In this document: piece after piece, positions 9,101-17,081 of the stretch
How the letters are laid out: each line of letters opens with the position of its first letter
Position numbering within the stretch: position 1 is the first letter of the stretch
Origin: Hondaea fermentalgiana
Lineage: Eukaryota; Sar; Bigyra; Thraustochytrida; Thraustochytriidae
Length of the DNA stretch: 37,405 nt
Direction: 5' to 3'
Assembly (NCBI GenBank): GCA_014084085.1
Contig: NPFB01000109.1
Span: 152,102-189,506, forward strand
Position numbers and translations under genes: made by a program
Notes under the pieces: generated by a model
Database searches by the model: none
Seen by the model: the letters and a program-made list of their open reading frames with translations, nothing else
Told to the model about the DNA's origin: nothing

Positions 9101-9774
9101 CTGCGTCTCGCTGGCAACAGGAAACAGGCCATCTAGTCGCAAACGCGATTCACAGCAGTGAATTACACATGATTCCCGTTCCCCCTGAGCTGCACAACAA
9201 GACTTACGGAGACTTGGTTGGCTATCTGAATAAGCAGGAAATCATCCCGCTCGGTCTCCGCCGCGGTGTCTTGCAGGAGCGTCAAAACGTCATGCCCTAC
9301 GTGGTGACGAATCCCCCACGCGACATGGAGATCAAGCGCATCGACAAGGTCTTTGTGCTTTCCCGTGAGCCGCCAGTCCAGCGAGTAAGCCAGCGCAACC
9401 TTTTAGGGGATGAAGGCCTAAAATGCGAAGCCCCCTCGTCGTCTAACCCTGAACCATCCCTCGACACAGTGGACGAGAGCATCGTGTCCAAGGGTCCGTC
9501 TTCGCGTCGAATCTCGGTGTCAAGACGAGCCTCGACTTCGTCGAGAATTTCTTCCCGGAATTCTCGCATTTTCTCGCAAGAGAGTCTCGGAGAAGGCGAA
9601 GCGGACGTTGACGTTGATGACGAGCACGATGACGACGAAATCAAGGCCGCGCTCAGCTCTTTTCAAACCGAGATGCGTACAGAGCTTGCTTCGCTCTCGA
9701 GCGAGATGCGCGTCTTATTGCAAAGTATCCGGGCAGACAGTTCAAACGGGGGCGACGAGGAGACACAAGCATGA
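6184..9774 (+). CDS. Slo-type (BK/Slack-like) potassium channel
   Basis: 1196 residues, ATG start, no intron. Membrane part: S1 about 77-99, S2 about 119-141, S3 about 147-170, S4 about 191-212, S5 about 219-241, pore with T-V-G-Y-G-D at 272-277, S6 about 285-309. S4 has five arginines at every third position (195, 198, 201, 204, 207), a strong voltage sensor. Two cytoplasmic RCK domains follow: RCK1 begins at S-H-I-V-V-S-G-D-V-H-G (329-339) and RCK2 at K-H-I-V-V-F-G-E-V (785-793), with the Slo signature P-P-F-A-A-G...V-L-D-T-L at 932-948. The poly-Asp calcium bowl that precedes that signature in animal BK channels is absent; an acidic stretch instead lies near residues 1140-1160. A short coiled-coil-like helix ends the protein. 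The subunit should assemble as a tetramer and pass potassium. Family certain; ligand unknown. Confidence 0.92.
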   Translation: MLRKRSSRSSKVDPALQYGEDGKEVATENEDVLKVMTSTSHDQLRKFQDELRESSASSSTFRERLEYALATSRSGMLLDAANAILTITACALYVAETYVWSRQDCTLSNSNERNGTLRNFVTADLCLSIVFAIDFALHFFVAHKRLVFIVSAQGIIELATTLPGFLCEYMLLNDMYTVCDLRKEVSPLTVVCLLRVLRVFRLVRTSRLLAFVESEILRQVYTMTLSVLYLIFFASGVLHLVENTEALWQNGAEMTHKSFFDINYLIVTTITTVGYGDVVPETMLGRAVIMGMMCTTVILVPKQTNKLVALMAMTSVYARQSYNRKGQTSHIVVSGDVHGRAILDFFREFFHPDHGNTNQGAVIIGEGLPSPEIRSLLSDPRFAYMITYLDGTVMLDRDLSRAALEDAEGIFLLTNKHSRMPQHDDASCILRALSVHRYLQKRCGSHEPAGEASLSKESSVPSLPGPMLRRRTKKPTLCIQLLQSESRRLFESSRRQIGHHDLCHTQLVCIDEIKNNIMAKSCLVPGLTTMINNLVASSEEPTLSSNEAPWLHEYAEGVGYEMYRIELSEYLQGLPFSSMAEEVYLATGVLVFALELAHVRAGSYVALNPGRFVIPHAVPELAIFAIVLAGDLDEALVISTSDKVTEEIRDKVFQNITLSTADQEGFLPPQPKNDRTRMSMSAHLPRLFAGFSRGSSTSLIGSEMSQNGGSGRHLNVSQRLLKIDNDEDTAPTLSRRQFSSQMLGQARHSMSFRARDGLHREFYAAEEPSTLEERQLSSCGPDFNKHIVVFGEVSQLYNFVLPLRRKKLGEIVPIVVVHTRLPSEQEWQAIARFDELYFMQGSSLDVHDLRRVSIRHASRAVLFAKVNELGQMPSEALVDADSVFAYSIIAKDCPDVQINVELAVQTNISYLADEDKLRSCGIKASDRYMYVPPFAAGQIYTSSVLDTLSGQSYYNHKLIDILHQLVIGQSPESASRWQQETGHLVANAIHSSELHMIPVPPELHNKTYGDLVGYLNKQEIIPLGLRRGVLQERQNVMPYVVTNPPRDMEIKRIDKVFVLSREPPVQRVSQRNLLGDEGLKCEAPSSSNPEPSLDTVDESIVSKGPSSRRISVSRRASTSSRISSRNSRIFSQESLGEGEADVDVDDEHDDDEIKAALSSFQTEMRTELASLSSEMRVLLQSIRADSSNGGDEETQA

Positions 9775-9894
9775 TTGTCCAAAACGAACATGGGACAAAA
9801 ACAAAAACGTGATCGAACCTGATCTGATCTGATTTTTTTTAATTTTAAAAAGCAAGAAGGAAGAAAAAAGGAAAAACAAACGAAGGGTAATCAT

Positions 9895-9940
9895 GAAGAA
9901 AAAGAAGAAGAAGAAGAAGAAGAAGAAGAAGAAGAAAAAG
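9895..9940. repeat. (GAA)n microsatellite
   Basis: About 14 GAA/AAG units in the 3' flank of the channel gene. The rest of the 318-base gap to the next gene holds a T-run, an A-rich stretch and the pentanucleotide repeat below, but no gene. Confidence 0.9.
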
Positions 9941-10000
9941 GAGAGAGAAAGCAATGACGAGAAAAAAGGGACCTCTGCTTAGTGTTTGTTTTCGTTCATT

Positions 10001-10040
10001 CCTGGTCTGGTCTGGTCTAGTCTGGTCTGGTCCAGTCTTG
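10001..10040. repeat. (TCTGG)n pentanucleotide repeat
   Basis: Seven to eight imperfect TCTGG/TCTAG units between the channel gene and the twin CX9C gene. Confidence 0.85.
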
Positions 10041-10092
10041 TCTTGTGCACATAATCTTCCTTTTTTCCGCCCTACAGCTACACAGCGCCCCA

Positions 10093-10648
10093 CTACGCTC
10101 TCCAGACAGCGCTAGGATTTTCCCGGAAGTCCCAAATTTCTGCGGTGGGCGAGAAATCCTCGGTGCCTGTGATTTCCTTTAATAAATCTTCTTTCTCCTG
10201 CGCAGTGCGGTGCATTTTGATCTTTAGACATTTGAAAAGGTTCGACTGCATTTGCTGGCAATCGTCCACGCTACCGCGCTGGTAGTAAGTCGACACCTAG
10301 AGATATTTATAGGCCGTTCAATCATCAGGTTTCATGCGCTTCGTCAGCTTTCGCAATTTGGCGAAGGCGTCATACACTTTCACATAAAGACGCTGCAAAA
10401 GTAGCAGTAAATCATCGCTGCAGACCATCCCGTCCTCGAGTCTCTTTGACATTGTCACCTACCTGGTTGGCTGGGCTGTAGCAGAACATGAGCGCGTCGA
10501 GATGCTTGACGCAATCTGTTTTGGTGCCGATCTCGACCGCCCGTTCTTCATCCGAGAGCTCTTTCGATGGCGCGGGAACGGCGGCAGTTGCGGCCGGGCC
10601 ATTGGCCGTTGCCAGCAGGATCTCCTGATCTTCTTTGCCGTCGCTCAT
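10093..10648 (-). CDS. Twin CX9C protein, EMI1/PANTS-like (DUF3128), two exons
   Basis: Spliced from exon 1 (10648-10463) and exon 2 (10296-10093), 129 residues. Neither exon is complete alone. Exon 1 ends at CAG|GTAGGT and contains C-V-K-H-L-D-A-L-M-F-C. Exon 2 starts after CTCTAG and contains Y-Y-Q-R-G-S-V-D-D-C followed nine residues later by a second Cys. Together they give two CX9C motifs joined by a Y-Y-x-x-G-S linker, as in DUF3128 proteins (yeast Emi1, vertebrate PANTS). The junction keeps the frame (phase 0). The tail with S-P-T-A-E-I-W and N-P-S-A-V-W also fits that family. Twin CX9C proteins usually fold as disulphide-linked helical hairpins in the mitochondrial intermembrane space; the location is inferred. 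It runs in the same direction as COG6, downstream of it. Confidence 0.75.
10297..10462 (-). other. Spliceosomal intron of the twin CX9C gene
   Basis: 166 bases with a consensus donor (CAG|GTAGGT at 10462) and an acceptor CTCTAG ending at 10297. A GCTGAC-like branch site lies about 60 bases before the acceptor. Removal joins the two CX9C motifs in frame. Confidence 0.75.
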
Positions 10649-11029
10649 CGTGCCAAAGACATGAAGAGGTTTGCTTGCGGTCTCTCTCTCTCTCTCTGTC
10701 TTCGCAGCGCAGACCATTCAACAAGGGGTACGCACGCGCACCCCCCCTTCATTTGTTATACACTTATACCGTGTGCGTATACCTAGACCTAGAAGTTGCG
10801 ACACGGGAAGAGAATGATCAAATTGTGAGCCCCATTCTTCACTGCACTGCCAACCAGTTCAACGCATGAAAAGAGCCTGCGACTTCTGCTTTTCTTGGGC
10901 CGAAGAACTCGAAGAAGGTGTGAGTGCCCTTGATGATTATGAATTGATTTTCAGCAAGAAAAGCGTCGGGTAAAAAGGAAAGGTCGAGATACATCACGAA
11001 CAGAAGGAGACAGTCTATCGTTATAAGGA
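10649..11029. other. Intergenic region with (TC)n tract
   Basis: Contains a (TC)n microsatellite at about 10680-10700 in the 5' flank of the twin CX9C gene. Otherwise I see no gene. It carries that gene's promoter and the COG6 3' UTR. Confidence 0.6.
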
Positions 11030-13093
11030 CTACGCGTCGAGAAGCTGACGAACTTGCTGTGGATCGTGAAGTAAAATGTTGGAAAGCTGCGCAGGCTGAT
11101 AACCGCTGCGTGAGAGGTCTTGCAAAGTAGCGTAAAACTGCTCATAGGTCGCGGCAATGGCGCCCGCCGTGGCGTTGCGAGCACTTGCACGCAGTCGAGG
11201 GCTGGAGAGGCGGTCGAACTCCGGCATGACGAGCGAGAACATTGACTTGTAAAAGCTGTCGAGGACTTCGCGAAGCGCATCGAGCGTCATGCCCGGCTGC
11301 TGCGCAAGAGGCTGTGATGGGTCTGCGCGTGCAATAAGTTCCATCTTATCAGCCATGCCACTGCGGCGCAAAATAGCATCCGCCTGCTCCCTCACCAGCA
11401 GGTCGGTCCAATCTCCAATTTCGGCGGTGAGACGCTGCACCCAGCTCACGGTGAAATCATACCGGGTGAGACTGCTTTGCATGGCCACGAGATTGTTGAT
11501 GATATAGACAGCAGCATCGGCTCGGTCGAGACCCGAGGCACTCTGCCGGCACGCCTGCATGAGCGGGCCAATGAAGGCGTTGAGCACAGGCGCGAAGCGG
11601 CGTTCACGCTCCTCTGCAGTTTGTGCCTCAAGCGCCGCCGTGGAGAGTGCTTCGTCGTGCACGGCAAGAATATCAGAGAGCCTGCGAATGAGCTCGCTGA
11701 CCTCGAGAGCGACGGAGAGATCCCGCGGATACGCCGGCGGAGCAGCGAGAAGTTTGTCGCATTGTGCTTTTACAGACATGAAAAAGGTCTCCTGCGCCGC
11801 TGCATGCAGACCCCCGATGGTCTCCACTGCGAGAGCACGCGGACTTGCGAGAACGTTTTCAAGGGTTCCCTGGTAGAACTCGAGCAAATTGGTCATCTTG
11901 AAAACAACGAGAAGCGTTGGCTCCGAGGCAAGTACTTGGCGGACGCGTCCTCCAAGTGGTCCTGCTACGCCCTGAAAGATCACATCCAACGTGGCAACGT
12001 TTCTTTCAAGAGGCGTTGCTTCTTTCTTGGTCTCGTTATCTTCGGCGCTTTTGCTCCCCTCAACGTCGGAGTCGCCCACCTTGGCGGTTTCTTTGCTATC
12101 CTCGAGACTTGTTTCCCCTGTAACAGCCTTCTCCATGTCTTGAAGCGTAGGAGGCGCCTCCACGCTGGGATGAGGGTTAAGGGGAAAGAGCGCAAAGACG
12201 AGACGCTTTTCCACTGCCATGGCTTGATGCACCCACGCCAACATATCTCCCACATATCGTAGCGGGTCGTGAGCATGCAACTCAATCGGTCGCGCAGCGC
12301 CACCAGCACCGCCCTGCGTGAGTGCGGCGGCAAAACGAGCTGCGATCGCTGCAGATCGATGTTCAGCGATGCAGTTGCGGGCTTGATCGTAGTATGCTGG
12401 AGCTTCGACCAGTGTGGCAATGCCGCGTTTGAGGGCTTCCGACGGATCGGGAAAGTCGGGGTCGAGCTGGCCACACTGGCTTTGGACCCAGCCAAAGAGC
12501 TGCTCGTACGCTTGGCCCTGGAAGACGGCCATGGCGTCAAAAAGCTCAAGGCCCGCGCTCTGGAATTGTGAGCTAATGAGAGCTTGGCACTCCGTTCGGA
12601 TTCGCTGGACATCTTCGAGTGCGCTGAAGAAAAGCGCGCCACCATCGGTCCCTTGTGGACCCTGGCGGAGGGCCAGGAGCTGGGCATCGGTGAGCTTGAA
12701 GCGCTTCAAAAAGTTTTCCATGACCTTTGATCTCTCTACAGCGTCGTTGCGACGGGACGCAAGGTCCTGCGTCAGCTCTTTAAACTTGCTCGTCTCCTCT
12801 GCGCACTTGTCGAGGCGGTCGACGAGGTCGTCGCACACTAGATGGATATCCTCCACGCTGCGGCTGAGGACGTCGATGCTCGACTGGATCGGTTCGAACT
12901 CGGCCACGAATTTCTCGACGAGCTCCAGGCCGCGTGTTTCCAGGTCTGCGCGTAGGTTTCGCCTCGCCTCGAGCGTGTTCTCCTCAGGAAAAAACGCTGC
13001 CAGCGCGTCGAGGGCGTCAAGCATGGCCGGTGTGTCTGTCCTCATCTCCTGCACCTTTTTCAGTTTCTTGCGGAAGACCGAGGGAGGCGCCAT
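11030..13093 (-). CDS. COG6: Conserved oligomeric Golgi complex subunit 6
   Basis: 687 residues, ATG at 13093, single exon; animal COG6 is about 657 residues. COG6 is in lobe B of the COG tether, which captures vesicles recycling glycosylation enzymes within the Golgi. The N-terminus has heptad-rich helices, as expected for CATCHR tethers, followed by the COG6 stretch L-T-D-A-Q-L-L-A-L and the diagnostic D-P-L-R-Y-V-G-D-M-L-A-W-V-H-Q-A. A charged, low-complexity insert (D/E/S/K-rich, about residues 330-370) is extra compared with animal proteins. The C-terminal half is helical and includes conserved V-Y-I-I-N-N-L-V-A-M-Q. No sign of damage. It lies 381 bases upstream of the twin CX9C gene on the same strand, with no functional link evident. 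Confidence 0.93.
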   Translation of the reverse strand: MAPPSVFRKKLKKVQEMRTDTPAMLDALDALAAFFPEENTLEARRNLRADLETRGLELVEKFVAEFEPIQSSIDVLSRSVEDIHLVCDDLVDRLDKCAEETSKFKELTQDLASRRNDAVERSKVMENFLKRFKLTDAQLLALRQGPQGTDGGALFFSALEDVQRIRTECQALISSQFQSAGLELFDAMAVFQGQAYEQLFGWVQSQCGQLDPDFPDPSEALKRGIATLVEAPAYYDQARNCIAEHRSAAIAARFAAALTQGGAGGAARPIELHAHDPLRYVGDMLAWVHQAMAVEKRLVFALFPLNPHPSVEAPPTLQDMEKAVTGETSLEDSKETAKVGDSDVEGSKSAEDNETKKEATPLERNVATLDVIFQGVAGPLGGRVRQVLASEPTLLVVFKMTNLLEFYQGTLENVLASPRALAVETIGGLHAAAQETFFMSVKAQCDKLLAAPPAYPRDLSVALEVSELIRRLSDILAVHDEALSTAALEAQTAEERERRFAPVLNAFIGPLMQACRQSASGLDRADAAVYIINNLVAMQSSLTRYDFTVSWVQRLTAEIGDWTDLLVREQADAILRRSGMADKMELIARADPSQPLAQQPGMTLDALREVLDSFYKSMFSLVMPEFDRLSSPRLRASARNATAGAIAATYEQFYATLQDLSRSGYQPAQLSNILLHDPQQVRQLLDA

Positions 13094-13402
13094 GGTGCCT
13101 AGTGCGCGTGTCCCCTTGCAGGGCGTCCCTCCGTCCTTGTCCTCGTCGCCCGCCGCTCGGCGTCGACGTCAAAGACCTTGGTGCTTTGGTCTTTTGGCGG
13201 CGCGAAACAACCCAAAATCGACTCTTCACGAAAAAGAAGTGCGGTCAAAAGAAAGAAAAGAGAAAAAAAGTCACATGCTTCATACTATGTTCTTGAAACT
13301 ACAAACCAGCCGGCCGAGATCAAACGAATGCGTTCAGCCTCAACTGGCAGGGGACCCAGGGGGACCCAGGCATATGTAGGGATGTACGTCCCCCTTCCCT
13401 TG
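13094..13402. other. Short intergenic region
   Basis: 309 bases between the COG6 start and the LRRC34-like stop. It has an A-rich stretch near 13250-13270 and a duplicated GGGGACCCAGG near 13350-13370. No gene was seen; it presumably holds the COG6 promoter. Confidence 0.5.
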
Positions 13403-14638
13403 CTAGCTGCGCTGAGCAATCTGCACCTGAGAATTTGCCTTTTGCTTTTCCGTCGCGTCGGGGAGCATGGAGGCCACATGCGGAACAATGTCGATTGAGA
13501 CGCCGCAATGCTTGAAGCGACCATGGTAAAGTTCGTAAAAGAGCGTGCTCGACGTTGGTCCAAAGTGATTGCCCCAAAGGGTCAACTCCGTGATGGAAGC
13601 ATTCGAGGCAAGACGTTTGGCGAGACGTGCAAGCGAACTGTCAACAATTGAGCAGTGCGCGAGGCGTAGGACGCGCAATGTTCGCGTATACGCGAGCGCG
13701 TCGCTGAGCGCCTCAGTACCCTTGGCCACTGGGTTTGCCTCTAGATCCAAGAGCTCAATAGTACACTTTGGCGAAAGCAAAAGCTTGGCAAGAGACTCTG
13801 CCCCAGCAATGCTAATTTGATTTCCTGGTAGGCGAAGCTTGCGCAGACGATCGTTTTCGAAAAGAGCCTCAGAAAGAATGGCTGCGCCCGCGCAGCGAAT
13901 CTGCTGCTGGCCAAGACTCACGTCTTGGAGCGTTGGGTGCTGGCTGAGCACGTGGGCAATATGTGAGGTGATCTCATCATCGCGGCTAAAGACGCGAGCA
14001 TTGTCCAGATTGAGAATCTCGAGGCTGGAATTCTGACCGAGAGCACATGCAAGTGCAACCAGGCTATCTGTATCTTGCTCTGTACTGCCAAGGTGCAGTG
14101 AGAGCAACGTGCAATCTGGCGAGGAGAGACACGGGGCGAGCGCCTTGCCACCTGCTGAGCCGATAGGATTGTGGCTGAGGTCAAGGTGCGTCAGCGATGA
14201 TTTACCACTCAAAATGACCTCAGCGAGCGGTCCGATGGCCTGGGCGCACAGCTCATTTGACGCAAGGACGAGCTTTTGCAGTTGACCAAACATGACGAGG
14301 TCCACCAACGCTTGTGCGCATTGGCCTGTGAGCTGATTAAATCGAAGATCTAGCTCTTCAACAAGGATCCCAGTTTCCTTTACGGCAGCAGCCAAGGCTT
14401 GAAGATCAGTGTTTTGGATGCGGTTTGAAAAGAGCTTGAGCGAGTTTCCATGAAGGGCGAGTCGAAGGCCGCGCGCGGATGCACATTGGCCCTTTCCCTC
14501 TTCCACTTCGCCACCCTTTTCTTCGAGACCTTTACCGTGATGTTGCACAGCTTCAACAATTTCTTCGTACGCAGTCACGCCGCAGGCATTGCAGGCTGCT
14601 CTGTAGGTCTCCACAAATTCATCTGCTGCCCCGGGCAT
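13403..14638 (-). CDS. LRRC34-like leucine-rich repeat protein
   Basis: 411 residues from the ATG at 14638. The frame extends ten codons further, but that begins with GTG, so the ATG is preferred. The N-terminal block with Y-E-E-I-V and L-x-L-x-G-N-S-x-x-L is like LRRC34. Seven or more ribonuclease-inhibitor-type repeats follow, for example E-E-L-D-L-R-F-N-Q-L-T, T-H-L-D-L-S-H-N-P-I and R-K-L-R-L-P-G-N-Q-I. The LRRC34-specific segment with V-F-S-R-D-D-E-I-T-S-H-I-A-H-V-L matches the vertebrate plan (LYSQQEETTVHMSHML) and is followed by a W-G-N-x-F repeat near the end. LRRC34 occurs mainly in ciliated organisms; a nucleolar or ciliary role has been proposed and its biochemistry is unclear. It is divergent from DRC3, which fits a shared ciliary promoter. 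Confidence 0.75.
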   Translation of the reverse strand: MPGAADEFVETYRAACNACGVTAYEEIVEAVQHHGKGLEEKGGEVEEGKGQCASARGLRLALHGNSLKLFSNRIQNTDLQALAAAVKETGILVEELDLRFNQLTGQCAQALVDLVMFGQLQKLVLASNELCAQAIGPLAEVILSGKSSLTHLDLSHNPIGSAGGKALAPCLSSPDCTLLSLHLGSTEQDTDSLVALACALGQNSSLEILNLDNARVFSRDDEITSHIAHVLSQHPTLQDVSLGQQQIRCAGAAILSEALFENDRLRKLRLPGNQISIAGAESLAKLLLSPKCTIELLDLEANPVAKGTEALSDALAYTRTLRVLRLAHCSIVDSSLARLAKRLASNASITELTLWGNHFGPTSSTLFYELYHGRFKHCGVSIDIVPHVASMLPDATEKQKANSQVQIAQRS

Positions 14639-15174
14639 GATGTCCGTCCGCTTGAGGATAATTTGCACTCAAACACGCCCGTGTGCCCGAACAGCTCGCA
14701 CACGCGCACACGCACGCACGCGCGCTCCTTTGCACGAACGTATGCAGGAAAGTGGTGGTGAAAAGTCGCAGTCGCAGTCGCAGTCGCAGTCGCGGTCGGC
14801 CAGCCCGCCTCGATGCCCAAGCTGTGGCCCTAGCTAGTAGCACGAACGAAAGGGGAGCTCTTTTCTCCTCATTGAGCAAGTATCGGTTGAGCACGTGAGC
14901 GCACCTTTACAGCTCGCTCGTCCGCAACGGACATGTATCATTCCCAGCTTCATTTGGAAAGCATGCGTGTGTGCTCGCGGCGCATGCGGCAGGCAAGCGG
15001 ATCTGAGCTGACAAGCGGAGGTGGCTCTATTGGTGGTGTACAACGACGACGTGCTCGTTGTGCACGTTGTGAATTGCAAACCTTTTCTGTTTTTTCTTGT
15101 TGGCGGGGTGGCCGCTGTGCTACAGGTAGACGGACCGCCCGACCGATCGATCGCCCAACCAACCGACCGACACC
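14639..15174. promoter_or_regulatory. Shared divergent upstream region of the LRRC34-like and DRC3 genes
   Basis: 536 bases between two outward-facing starts. It holds a (GTCGCA)n hexanucleotide repeat at about 14764-14798, an ACGC/CACG tract at 14697-14722, and a GACC/GATC repeat at 15131-15172 ending two bases before the DRC3 ATG. Stable ORFs here are low-complexity shadows. Co-regulation is inferred from the arrangement; no RFX-type X-box was confirmed. Confidence 0.45.
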
Positions 15175-16923
15175 ATGGTTCTCGAGAGCTCCGGAGGCCA
15201 GAGCGGCGGGCCCCAGCTCATGGCTCAATACACAGTCTTGGACGAAGATGTTGTACGCGGAGCGGTCATCGAAGAGCGCGAACTTGAGCAAAAGGCGAAA
15301 AATGACAATAATGGGCGCGGCAGCGGCGGCAGCAATGGCCCCAGCGGAGGAAACGATGGGCGTGGCAACGCTCTCGCGGCCATGCGACATGCTTCTCATG
15401 GTGGTGCCAACGCAGCGCCGGTCGACGACGAGGTTCGCTTCGAAGAGTTGGCGGTCCTGCGTCTTTCGTACAAAAACATCCTCCGCATCGACAACCTCGT
15501 CGGTTTGCAGGCGCTGACCACGCTCTGCCTGGACAATAATGTGATTGAAGAGATCGAGAACCTCGGACACCTCGTCACTTTGCGATGGCTAGATCTTTCG
15601 TTCAATAACATTTCATGCATCAAGGGACTCGAAACGCTGACAGAGCTACAAGACCTGAGCCTGTATGCGAATAACATTGAGAGCCTCGAGAATCTGGAAA
15701 AGTGCACGAAGCTTGAGTGTCTCTCGGTGGGAAGCAACAAAATCAACAAACTTGAAAATCTGCTGTACCTGCGACAGTTCAAGAAGCTTCGACTCGTCAC
15801 GCTCGAAGGCAACCCTGTGTGCAACGACCCAGAGTACCGCATGTTTGTCCTCGCGTACCTGGACCGTCTTAAGTACTTTGATTATGCCCTTATTGAGGCA
15901 AATGAGGTGGTAAGCGCGCGAGAGCAGTTTCAAGATGAGCTTCTCGAGGCCCAAGAGCGCGATCAGCTCGAAGAGGTCAACGAGAAGGCTGCAGCGCAAC
16001 AGCGCGAGTATTTGGCTCGGCTCAAGACGGCGGGACTGGAGATTGTGGAAACGCTCTTTGATGATATGTTCCGAGAAGACAAGGAGCTTCCGAAGCTCAA
16101 GCTCCTGCCTGGCTTCGATTCCATCTTTGAAAGTTACCAGCACGAGTACCGTGTGCAATCGGAGGCGACAGTGAACATCGGATTGGAGTTCTTTCAAAAG
16201 TACCTTGCCGAGCGTGAGCGCATGGAAGTCGCGCTCGAGAAGATTACAGACGCCAACGAAGCACGCAGTATTGAGATGGTCGAAGCCTTTTTCAAAGCTC
16301 TCAAGCAAGCCACCGTACGGCTGCAAGACCTTCAAGAAAAGCAGCGGCATGGCGAAGACAACCCCGAAGAGCTGCGTGGCATCACAGCCGAGGTGAACAG
16401 GCTGAGCCGACGGCGGCTCGACTTGCGTGAGGATCTTATGACAATCGAGACTGAACAGACGCAGCAGCTCAAACAACTTCTTGACGTGTACGAAAACCGA
16501 GCGGGGGCAATCCGAACGGAGCGCATCGATCATGCCACGCTCTTTTTCCGTGCCGTCGAAGACCTTGAGAACTCGTTTGCAACGGCACTCGAGGAGCTTG
16601 CCGTGGATCTCGTCGAGAAGCTCGCCAACAATCTCCTCGAAGACCTCAATGACGAGACAATGGCGTTCCTTTCTGATCGTGACAACTTACTTGTAGCTAT
16701 CCAGGGTGCGCACGATGTGCATCTCGGGAAGCTCTTGGCTCAGGAGGACGCTTTGCGCGAGGGCCTTTTGCGCGAGCTCAACGACAAAGTTGCGAACCTC
16801 AAGAAAAGCTTTTCCAAGCAGAATCGCGATCGCGTCTTTGAGGTGGCGCGGATGCAGGAGAGCATCAAAGAGGAGCTTGAAGCACTCGAGCAGAGACTCG
16901 CATCTCATGATGGCGACGACTAA
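15175..16923 (+). CDS. DRC3: Dynein regulatory complex subunit 3 (LRRC48)
   Basis: 582 residues, ATG in a good context (CACCATGG), single exon; animal DRC3 is about 520. DRC3 is a nexin-dynein regulatory complex subunit that links outer doublets and controls ciliary motility. After a Gly/Asn-rich low-complexity insert (about 43-64), five SDS22-type repeats run from about 90 to 215: L-R-L-S-Y-K-N-I-L-R-I-D-N-L, L-C-L-D-N-N-V-I-E-E-I-E-N-L, L-D-L-S-F-N-N-I, L-S-L-Y-A-N-N-I and L-S-V-G-S-N-K-I. The LRR cap E-G-N-P-V-C-N-D-P-E-Y-R-x-F-V-L-A-Y-L is a DRC3 hallmark. The remaining ~350 residues are coiled coil. Its presence implies a motile flagellated stage. It faces away from the LRRC34-like gene and converges on the polycystin-like gene (158 bases apart). 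Confidence 0.92.
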   Translation: MVLESSGGQSGGPQLMAQYTVLDEDVVRGAVIEERELEQKAKNDNNGRGSGGSNGPSGGNDGRGNALAAMRHASHGGANAAPVDDEVRFEELAVLRLSYKNILRIDNLVGLQALTTLCLDNNVIEEIENLGHLVTLRWLDLSFNNISCIKGLETLTELQDLSLYANNIESLENLEKCTKLECLSVGSNKINKLENLLYLRQFKKLRLVTLEGNPVCNDPEYRMFVLAYLDRLKYFDYALIEANEVVSAREQFQDELLEAQERDQLEEVNEKAAAQQREYLARLKTAGLEIVETLFDDMFREDKELPKLKLLPGFDSIFESYQHEYRVQSEATVNIGLEFFQKYLAERERMEVALEKITDANEARSIEMVEAFFKALKQATVRLQDLQEKQRHGEDNPEELRGITAEVNRLSRRRLDLREDLMTIETEQTQQLKQLLDVYENRAGAIRTERIDHATLFFRAVEDLENSFATALEELAVDLVEKLANNLLEDLNDETMAFLSDRDNLLVAIQGAHDVHLGKLLAQEDALREGLLRELNDKVANLKKSFSKQNRDRVFEVARMQESIKEELEALEQRLASHDGDD

Positions 16924-17081
16924 ATTGGGTGGGGACTTTCTTATAAAAGTTTATTTTGAACTTTTTGTGCTTTTCGATTTTAGAATAACCTACAAGATGG
17001 GGGCGTCGGTCGAGTTGAGAAAACATCCAGCACGCCATCAACAAATCTTCGGGCCTGAGCTTCTTAATGAATTCTTGAAAA

